Origin: Macrostomum hystrix
Taxonomy: Eukaryota; Platyhelminthes; Macrostomidae
NCBI GenBank assembly: GCA_950097015.1
Contig: CATNEN010000002.1
Span: 3,875,001-3,939,000 of the forward strand
Length of the DNA: 64,000 bases
Direction of reading: 5' to 3'
Shown here: one piece after another, positions 23,391-32,314 of the stretch
How positions within the stretch are numbered: position 1 is the first letter of the stretch
Layout of the letters: each line of letters opens with the position of its first letter
Made by a program: the position numbers and the translations under genes
Notes under the pieces: generated by a model
Database searches by the model: none
Told to the model about the DNA's origin: nothing
Seen by the model: only the letters and a program-made list of their open reading frames with translations

Positions 23391-24238
23391 TTGAGCCTCT
23401 GCGCCTTAAGTATCGACCGAAGCCGCGCAGTCCGAACCACATATACAAATTGTCGCTAAGTTGTCGCTACCTGCTCTCGGATGAGCTAACCTACGCGGAT
23501 TGCCAACTCATGCCTAAACTGCATCATCTGAAAATGGCCGCTAAGGTAGAATTCCCTGTTTGTCTGCCAGGGTTCGAATGCTTTTTTAATCTCAGAGTCT
23601 ATTTAGCTCCAGCGGGCTAAAGATAGATTCTAAAATGAATGCGGGTCGGTATTGACTGTGAAATCAGATAGGAAAGAGATGAGACAGGATAAAGATGAGA
23701 CAGGCGAGAGATGTGACATGGAAGATGTAAGACACGGCACAGTTTTATACAGAGGAGAGATAAGACGGGAGATAAAACAGGGAAGATATGAGACAGTGAA
23801 GACATGAATCAGGGCCAAGATGCATGTGACAGTGTTCAGATTAGACAGAGGAGAGATGAGACAGGGGTGAGGTGAGATCGGAGAGACGAGACAGGGGTGA
23901 GGTGAGATCGGAGAGATGAGACGTCTTGGGTGAGATCAGAGAGATGAGACAGGCGTGATTCAATTGTTCGCATCGTCGATACATTTCAGTTCTATCGCGA
24001 CTTCGATGTGCCATCAGAGCTGCAGCATCTGCAAGCCTATTATTCGGCCATGTACGAATGCGAGGCCTTCCGTTGTAGCTGTCCGGCCGACCGTGACGTC
24101 TATCAGTTGTACCACGACAAGCTGCCTCGCGCATTGGTTGCTAAGAGACCGCAGCCCAGCCTGATGGACGACTCGCGGCTGTTGCTAGGCGAGAGCGGCA
24201 CCGGTGGCATTGGCAACAATGGTGCCGGCGTACATTGA
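23391..24238 (+). CDS. CLIC: CLIC (chloride intracellular channel) C-terminal two exons
   Basis: Exon A 23391-23545 (after ATCCAG, ending GCTAAG|GTAGAA) and exon B 23990-24238 (after CATTTCAG, ending TGA). Exon A reads RYLLSDELTYADCQLMPKLHHLKMAAK. Exon B reads FYRDFDVPSELQHLQAYYSA, then ECEAFRCSCPADRDVYQLYHDKLP. Known: CLIC proteins have the LTLADCNLLPKLH helix followed by YRNFEIP and CPAD in the GST-like all-alpha domain, matching in order and spacing. Roles include redox-sensitive membrane or tubulogenesis functions (EXC-4 in worms). The N-terminal thioredoxin-fold exons were not found upstream, where a transposon arm and satellite begin within 25 bp of exon A. The tail is Gly/Asn-rich. So this is either the end of an intact gene whose first exons lie beyond an inserted element, or a captured fragment. 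Confidence 0.85.
23640..23955. repeat. Degenerate GAGATGAGACAG repeat in the CLIC intron
   Basis: Imperfect purine-rich repeats (GAGAGATGAGACAGG) fill most of the intron between the two CLIC exons. The motif is the reverse complement of the unit in the 59.4-61.1 kb array. Confidence 0.8.
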
Positions 24239-25393
24239 TGGGCTAACATTTATTTAGGTAGAAAATTAGGCAAGTTTTGTTCGTTTTTCTCTAGCGAAAA
24301 TGCGACAGCTGCTTTTTAATTTTTTTAGTTTTTTTATGGTAAAAATGACTTTAAACGATTAATAATTTTAGTTTTTACTAATACTAATTCGGGTGTATCT
24401 CCGTACTCAGTAAGATAAAAACTGCGATTTTTGTCGCCGCTTGCTTGTCTGTAAACTACAATGCCTATAAGTACTTATACATTCATCCTTTGCGTGTGTT
24501 TTTCTGAACTAAAAGCATTCGATTTTTTATAAATATTACGAGGGGTGTCCCAAAAGTTCCCGGAATGTCCAACGTTGCTCTTCAACGGAGCCATGAAATT
24601 TCACGCCCATGGTGTCAAATGAAAGGAAATTTTGTCAGAAAGAAAACAAAATTAAAATCATGTTCTTATCTTTTTCTATTCAGGAGCTGCAGCAAGAAAC
24701 GTGCGCGAAGGTCAGGGGTAGTGTTACACAAGCTCAAAAATCTATGAAAATGATTTTAAACAATAAAACACAGAACAGTTCGTTCACACTTTCCATAGAC
24801 ACTGCCACGTCTTTCTGACACGTCAGTAGCAGTGCCAGTATCAGTATCAGTATCAGTAGCACTAATTCAAAATGGAAATATCCAAAAATGGAGATGAAAA
24901 ATGATTGCCATAAATTTTGGAGCTTGTGTTAGTGCTCCGAAAGTTATTTTACTAAGCTCCACGAATGTAATTAAGTATGAGCATATATGTTTACAATGTC
25001 TCGCTAATTAAATTCTATGCCAAATTAAATTCCCGTTCTTTTTTTTAACGTGCAAAGCTTTCTACAAAAATATAGTTAGCTAGTACAAACCTTTATTAAT
25101 TAATATAAAATTGTTATTCAGATATAGTGCACTGTTATTTTAATACTTTCTTATAGATATTGCAGTAGTAAAATACAAAAAACGTACCGTTCTTGTATTG
25201 TGTTAATGTTAGTTAGCTCTACTAATGCTCTGTTTTGTTATTTACTTATCGCTGCTCATCATATGCTCATTTTATTCCATTCAAATAAAGCAACAATTAG
25301 AAAAAAATTGTTGTTTGCTTCAATCATTTTGTGTAGTAAACAGCTGAGATAAGCTACAAAATTCCTACTCAATGAGCTTGTAACATTGGTTAG
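24239..25393. other. AT-rich DNA with a solitary mariner-type end
   Basis: At about 24537-24572 the sequence TACGAGGGGTGTCCCAAAAG continues with TTCCCGGAA, similar to mariner terminal repeats and to the end at 36701-36730. Nothing else is recognised here. Confidence 0.45.
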
Positions 25394-25556
25394 GGCCGGG
25401 TGAGTGGCAAATCGGTCTAACGCGTTGGCCTCTCGCACCGAGGTCCCTGAGCTCGATTCCGCGGCGAGGCCACATTCATTTTGAACGCAGCCGCGGAGAG
25501 AAGACTTAGGGGCACAGCGATAGTGTACACTGCCAGACGATGAGAAAGTCGGGCCC
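25394..25556 (+). mobile_element. SINE family A, 3'-truncated
   Basis: The clearest tRNA-like head of the family: GAGTGGCAAATCGGTCTAAC (A box) and GAGCTCGATTCCGCGGC (B box). The body runs to GATGAGAAAGTCGGGCC and is then lost. Confidence 0.8.
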
Positions 25557-25667
25557 TATAAGCCCTATCTTATTACTGACGAATTTCCATAATTATTTCG
25601 ATATCGACTGCCTCTCTAAAAACATATTTGTTGAAATTAGTAAAATATTCTACTTTTGTTTTCCAGC

Positions 25668-25920
25668 CCGCCAGCCAGTTCGGCGATGTGGACCTCGGAG
25701 GGAAAGTACGTAGTGTCAACGAGCATCCAGTCTGGTAGATCAGTCACTGACTGGCTGACTGCTGACTGACTGCTGCTGCAGCATCATAGAAGCAACTATG
25801 ATGCTTCTCTAGAAATCATCATAGTTGCTTTGTTTCACGTGTTAAGACTTGGCAGCCGAATATTCGTCATTGACAATGACATCGAGCCGGTGCGCCAGCG
25901 GGAGTGCTTTAGTAAAATTG
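25668..25920 (+). pseudogene. Exon-like fragments and a hairpin before the methyltransferase remnant
   Basis: Positions 25619-25667 duplicate the intron end at 26316-26362 (both end TTTTGTTTTCCAG). They are followed by an open 38-nt piece reading PASQFGDVDLGGK and a GTACGT donor. A second open piece near 25857-25910 reads RIFVIDNDIEPVRQRECF. A perfect 14-bp stem (25790-25803 with 25817-25830, loop 13) lies between. Product unknown. These look like scattered exons of a duplicated gene. Confidence 0.3.
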
Positions 25921-25924
25921 TTTG

Positions 25925-26095
25925 AAACCCGTTAAACATTATCAATTCTATGAGTAAGCAGCATCACCTTATCAATTCTATTAGTAAGCAGCATCACCTT
26001 ATCAATTTTATTAGTAAGCAGCATCACCTTATCAATTTTATTAGTAAGCAGCATCACCTTATCAATTCTATTAGTAAGCAGCCTCGCTTATCCTC
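25925..26095 (-). repeat. 30-bp satellite, short array with shared flank
   Basis: About five copies of CAGCATCACCTTATCAATTC plus TATTAGTAAG, introduced by AAAATTGTTTGAAACCC and followed by CTCGCTTATCCTCTGTGT. The same flanks enclose a two-copy version at 27217-27310, so the locus is duplicated with a change in copy number. The unit is related, in inverse orientation, to that at 22866. Confidence 0.9.
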
Positions 26096-26362
26096 TGTGT
26101 TTTTTTAAGCAATATGACTTCTTAATTAATTATTAATTAAGCCGGGTTAATCTCAATGTGTTTGATGTGTTTGTCTCCTATTTTCATTATTTTGCCTTTT
26201 CATACTCAGATAGAAATTCATGGCATAGACTCAGATCTCATTGGCCTAGATAGGATAGACTCAGGTGCTGTAGAGACTCAGATTCCATAGCCTGTGCTCA
26301 CAAAATATATTTTAAAAACATTTTTGTTGAAATTAGTAAAATATTCTACTTTTGTTTTCCAG

Positions 26363-27150
26363 TCAGTCAGGCGACAAAGGAAACTTAGGGTTCTACCAAT
26401 CTAGTGAATTTAGGGCCGCATACACAGTGTGCGAGCTCCCGAAGAAGCGGTTGTCCATTCGCCAGCTGATTCAAGCTGAGCTCTATGACGCCATCATGGG
26501 CTCAAACACCAGCAGCACCAGCTATGAGGTCCTGTCACTCGGCTGCGGCCCAGGCAGCGACCTTCTTGCCGCCATGGACGTGTTCCAGCTGGTGGCCAAG
26601 TCAGAGGGTCTGGGACCACTTCAGATGGGCGTCACCGGTGTCGACATGTTTGATTGGCTGCTCTAGCCATTCCATGAGGCAGCCGCAGCGTTAGCTCTGC
26701 AGTGGCTAATCAGCAGCTTCCCGGAGCAGTTTCACCTGGGCCACAGCCAGGGACAACTAAAACCCAAAGAAAAGTCTATAAGTCATGTCAGGTGCGCATC
26801 CGTTAACTTAATTTAATCTTGGTTTGTAGTTTGTATTTTATATATTATTGAAACGTTCGTTATAAATATGTTTGTTATAAATAAGTATATAAGGAATTGG
26901 CCCACGATGGAATGTCCCTGATTTTACTTCTCTGCTCTATTTATTTATTATTTATTAATTTTATTTATTAAAAAACTTAAATATATTTTTCATAATTTTC
27001 AATTTTTTATTACTAACTAGCAGACTACGGAGACTACGTGGGACTACGGATGTTGCTACGACCTTATCCTGCTGAGCTATGCCGAGGTGCGGCTCTAAGA
27101 CAAGTTTCGTCACCGACTGGCTGCCGCAGCTGCTAAAAGTGCAATAATTT
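26363..27150 (+). pseudogene. SAM-dependent methyltransferase-like pseudogene, copy 1
   Basis: After a good acceptor (TTTTGTTTTCCAG) the frame reads GFYQSSEFRAAYTVCELP, then EVLSLGCGPGSDLLAAM, a class I methyltransferase motif I (glycine-rich SAM loop). A TAG at 26664-26666 interrupts where the second copy (36977) has CAA (Gln). The frame then reopens (PFHEAAA...LQWLISSFPEQFHLG) until an 18-bp match to the THAP-transposon end at 26748. A further exon-like piece near 27020-27140 reads YDLILLSYAEVRL, then TAA at 27096-27098, then DKFRHRLAAAA. The family is not recognised beyond the SAM fold. Confidence 0.55.
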
Positions 27151-27216
27151 GTGTTGTCATTTTTGCTATTAACGCTGTTGTTGATTATCTGCTGCTGGTG
27201 CTAGACGCAGATCTTA

Positions 27217-27310
27217 GGAAAATTGTTTGAAACCCTTATCAATTTTATGAGTAAGCAGCATCACCTTATCAATTCTATTAGTAAGCAGCCTCGCTTATCC
27301 TCTGTGTTTA
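27217..27310 (-). repeat. 30-bp satellite, two-copy locus
   Basis: Flanks (AAAATTGTTTGAAACCC; CTCGCTTATCCTCTGTGT) match the array at 25913-26110. See that entry. Confidence 0.85.
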
Positions 27311-27868
27311 TTTGTTTATTAGGCTCTAACCTGTTTATTAAGTTCATTGAGTCGTTTATTCCTTCGTGTGAATCATCCCTTGTGTGGTTTGAGTCTGCGT
27401 TATTAGTAAACCAGCTATTACTTGCATGAGCGAAAACCCAGAGTCACTTGAGTTCAAATCTGAGGCGAGCAAAAGACATTACGCTCACCAATTTTAATAC
27501 TTTTGGCCTTTCTATTACCAGCGTTCTTTATTTTATTCGGCATTCTGCCTGAGCTCAGTGGGCAAGCTTCTACCCTCAACTTCATCTATCCCGTAACTTT
27601 CATCCGCTATGAGCTTCTAACGGAAGCAAGTGTAAAACATACCGACCCCGGTGATAGCCAAATAGGGCCTTAGCTTTAAAATCTCTTAATTTTTGTTATG
27701 CGTTTTAGAAAATTAGCAATTTTATTCATCAAAAGCTAAAAGTTAGTTTTTTGAAGTGCGAATATCGTTATTTTTTTAAGTTTCGGATGCTGAATTTTTG
27801 ACGGCACATCAGGGGCTATCCAATAACGGCATGCGCGATTCCAGATGTGCACCTGTTCTACAAACTTA
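27311..27868. other. Non-coding stretch, nothing recognised
   Basis: No coding, RNA or repeat feature seen between the short satellite and the 82-bp array. Confidence 0.5.
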
Positions 27869-30062
27869 GGGGGTACATTTACGGATTCATCAGTGGTTAC
27901 ACTGAGTTGAATATATACTGCTTATAGTTGACTATCTGAACTGTTGAAGTGGGGGTACATTTACGGATTCATCAGTGGTTACACTGAGTTGAATATATAC
28001 GGCTTATAGTTGACTATCTGAACTGTTGAAGTGGGGGTACATTTACGGATTCATCAGTGGTTACACTGAGTTGAATATATACTGCTTATAGTTGACTATC
28101 TGAACTGTTGAAGTGGGGGTACATTTACGGATTCATCAGTGGTTACACTGAGTTGAATATATACGGCTTATAGTTGACTATCTGAACTGTTGAAGTGGGG
28201 GTACATTTACGGATTCATCAGTGGTTACACTGAGTTGAATATATACGGCTTATAGTTGACTATCTGAACTGTTGAAGTGGGGGTACATTTACGGATTCAT
28301 CAGTGGTTACACTGAGTTGAATATATACGGCTTATAGTTGACTATCTGAACTGTTGAAGTGGGGGTACATTTACGGATTCATCAGTGGTTACACTGAGTT
28401 GAATATATACTGCTTATAGTTGACTATCTGAACTGTTGAAGTGAGGGTACATTTACGGATTCATCAGTGGTTACACTGAGTTGAATATATACTGCTTATA
28501 GTTGACTATCTGAACTGTTGAAGTGGGGGTACATTTACGGATTCATCAGTGGTTACACTGAGTTGAATATATACTGCTTATAGTTGACTATCTGAACTGT
28601 TGAAGTGAGGGTACATTTACGGATTCATCAGTGGTTACACTGAGTTGAATATATACTGCTTATAGTTGACTATCTGAACTGTTGAAGTGGGGGTACATTT
28701 ACGGATTCATCAGTGGTTACACTGAGTTGAATATATACGGCTTATAGTTGACTATCTGAACTGTTGAAGTGAGGGTACATTTACGGATTCATCAGTGGTT
28801 ACACTGAGTTGAATATGTACGGCTTATAGTTGACTATCTGAACTGTTGAAGTGGGGGTACATTTACGGATTCATCAGTGGTTACACTGAGTTGAATATAT
28901 ACGGCTTATAGTTGACTATCTGAACTGTTGAAGTGGGGGTACATTTACGGATTCATCAGTGGTTACACTGAGTTGAATATATACTGCTTATAGTTGACTA
29001 TCTGAACTGTTGAAGTGGGGGTACATTTACGGATTCATCAGTGGTTACACTGAGTTGAATATATACTGCTTATAGTTGACTATCTGAACTGTTGAAGTGA
29101 GGGTACATTTACGGATTCATCAGTGGTTACACTGGGTTGAATATATACGGCTTATAGTTGACTATCTGAACTGTTGAAGTGGGGTTACATTTACGGATTC
29201 ATCAGTGGTTACACTGAGTTGAAGATATACTGCTTATAGTTGACTATCTGAACTGTTGAAGTGGGGGTACATTTACGGATTCATCAGTGGTTACACTGAG
29301 TTGAATATATACTGCTTATAGTTGACTATCTGAACTGTTGAAGTGAGGGTACATTTACGGATTCATCAGTGGTTACACTGAGTTGAATATATACGGCTTA
29401 TAGTTGACTATCTGAACTGTTGAAGTGGGGGTACATTTACGGATTCATCAGTGGTTACACTGAGTTGAATATATACGGCTTATAGTTGACTATCTGAACT
29501 GTTGAAGTGAGGGTACATTTACGGATTCATCAGTGGTTACACTGAGTTGAATATATACTGCTTATAGTTGACTATCTGAACTGTTGAAGTGAGGGTACAT
29601 TTACGGATTCATCAGTGGTTACACTGAGTTGAATATATACTGCTTATAGTTGACTATCTGAACTGTTGAAGTGGGGGTACATTTACGGATTCATCAGTGG
29701 TTACACTGAGTTGAATATATACGGCTTATAGTTGACTATCTGAACTGTTGAAGTGAGGGTACATTTACGGATTCATCAGTGGTTACACTGAGTTGAATAT
29801 ATACGGCTTATAGTTGACTATCTGAACTGTTGAAGTGAGGGTACATTTACGGATTCATCAGTGGTTACACTGAGTTGAATATATACGGCTTATAGTTGAC
29901 TATCTGGACTGTTGAAGTGGGGGTACATTTACGGATTCATCAGTGGTTACACTGAGTTGAATATATACGGCTTATAGTTGACCATCTGAACTGTTGAAGC
30001 GGGGGTACATTTACGGATTCATCAGAGGTTACACTGAGTTGAATACATACTGCTTAAATTCG
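27869..30062. repeat. 82-bp minisatellite, about 26.5 copies
   Basis: Exact 82-bp period from GGGGGTACATTTACGG at 27869 to the last start at 30001. Variation is mainly at GGGGG/GAGGG and TACTGC/TACGGC, which switch independently from unit to unit. Each unit has stops in all frames. Confidence 0.98.
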
Positions 30063-31473
30063 ACTATCATGACAATTAATTTACACTTGCACTTCAGGAA
30101 ACAGAGTTCTGACAATGGGGCTTTTGGCGTTAAATTCGTATCAGATTGAGATGAGAAATCCACTTCTATACTGACATCCAATTAATCTAATTTTTGCTGA
30201 GATTGAGGTACATGTAGAGCTACTTGTTACGATTGTACTCGATACGTACAGTACATTACCAGCAATCGACCTCAATGCCGTTACTGTTAAAATCTTAAAC
30301 ACGAAACACTTTCTTGTTTTTTCAAAAGTACAGTCGGCTGAACTTGGGTACTTAAGGCATCGGTTTGCTTGCTGTACATATCGAAAATTGATTAATTTTT
30401 TATTAAGTAACAAATTGTACACAAAATTATTTTAATGCTGGAATGGCGATATGTTAAGCATATAATTTCCAAAGAATAACACGTCGTTATATACTATCAA
30501 CCACTTTCATAGTAGGCTTCTCACAGTAGGTGTAACAAAATATGCGCCATTTAAGACTGGCTTTATACGGGATGGTATCGGGCGCATTTCGTAAGCTACT
30601 TATTTATTAGCAAGCAGTAAGACGAAGTACAATTTGTATATTTACTAGCTACTCGTAAATAAGAAAAATGTGCATATTGCAATAACTGCTCAACAGGGGG
30701 TAAGTACAGAGTACACGGACTTGAGAATGCGCAAAATAATATCAAATTAAGGTGAGAAGCATGTATCTTTGCAGTTAGCAACCAGTACTCAGTATTCCAG
30801 CGCTGCATTGGTGGGATGGCAGGCCCGCTAGTCGGCTAGATGGGTAGCTGCAGACAGTGCATAATATGCAATTATCTTCCGTCGTACATTGAGAAACCGC
30901 GCATCGCGAAGGTGGCCGACACTGACGGCCGGCTACGGTTTCTGCTCGTGACAGACAGGCTTCGCCACTGTTTTTGCAAGGCTGCCTCCGAATAATCTAA
31001 ACTGTCGAGTCCAGTTCGCATTTCCTGGCAGGGTGGGAATTGAACTTGAATATAAAATTCAATAAATAAGTCACAAATTTAAGTAATTAAAAGCATCTTT
31101 TACCTGTATTTAAGCCTAAAAGTGCCACTACATCTTTTGGTGCCGAGTGCGATTGTTCTCCAGTCCAGCAGTTGTGCACCACGGAACATAGGGAAAAAAT
31201 GAATGAAAGCAGGAAATTATATTGAGAACACGCAGATTGAGAGCTGAATCGCAAATGATACTAAATCTTAAACTAAAAGTAGCGTTCATTGCTTTGATTT
31301 CTTGATTTACGTACCGGAAACAAGACAAAATAGGTCAACTTTGTGAGAGGGAGTCTACTATAACAGCAAATTTCTGGGTATAAAGAATGTGAATAGATAG
31401 AATAAAATATATGAAGTGATTGGTTCGTGGATATTCAGTACAGAAGGTTGTAAAACACCTAGACTAACTAGTA
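30063..31473. other. AT-rich DNA between the 82-bp array and the right transposon arm
   Basis: Open frames here show no recognisable motifs. No RNA gene seen. Confidence 0.5.
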
Positions 31474-32220
31474 GTGACGTCTTGGCCAGTGCAAAAGATT
31501 GAAACGCGCACTGTTCACTTTCACGCCACGATGAGGCGCGTCACGTTCGTGAAAGAAAAATTTATCTGACAAATGCAGAGGGAAAATGTCAAAGCAATGA
31601 ATGCACATTGACAATCCCAGCATTAGTTTTATGCAGAGGGAAAAATGTCAAAGCAATGAATGCCCATTGACAATCCCAGCATTAGTTTTATGCAGAGGGA
31701 AAAATGTCAAAGCAATGAATGCACATTGACAATCCCAGCATTAGTTTTATGCAGAGGGAAAAATGTCAAAGCAATGAATGCACAGTGACAATCCCAGCAT
31801 TAGTTTTATGCAGAGGGAAAAATGTCAAAGCAATGAATGCCCATTGACAATCCCAGCATTAGTTTTATGCAGAGGGAAAAATGTCAAAGCAATGAATGCC
31901 CATTGACAATCCCAGCATTAGTTTTATGCAGAGGGAAAAATGTCAAAGCAATGAATGCCCATTGACAATCCCAGCATTAGTTTTATGCAGAGGGAAAAAT
32001 GTCAAAGCAATGAATGCCCATTGACAATCCCAGCATTAGTTTTATGCAGAGGGAAAAATGTCAAAGCAATGAATGCCCATTGACAATCCCAGCATTAGTT
32101 TTTTGCAGAGGGAAAAATGTCAAAGCAATGAATGCACATTGACAATCCCAGCATTAGTTTTTTGCAGAGGGAAAAATGTCAAAGCAATGAATGCACATTG
32201 ACAGTCCCAGCATTTTTTTG
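31474..32220 (+). mobile_element. Transposon end with 59-bp subterminal satellite, right arm
   Basis: Begins GTGACGTCTTGGCCAGTGC, then about 95 bp unique sequence, then about eleven 59-bp units (TTAGTTTTATGCAGAGGG ... ACAATCCCAGCA). It is the inverted counterpart of 22070-22870. The KDZ transposase gene (minus) ends about 95 bp beyond the last unit. The units are more uniform than in the left arm (run of AATGCCCATTGAC variants in the middle). Confidence 0.8.
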
Positions 32221-32314
32221 TGTCAGATAGCAGATACTTAATAGTTAAGTGTTGCATTTTGACTTAAATATTATGAGACTTTTTGGTTTGATGCACTTAG
32301 CTGCTAATATATAT

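Noticed and set aside
22070-32220. CRISPR-like arrays (regular repeats)
   Set aside because: The arrays are uninterrupted tandem units with no unique spacers, and this is eukaryotic DNA with introns.
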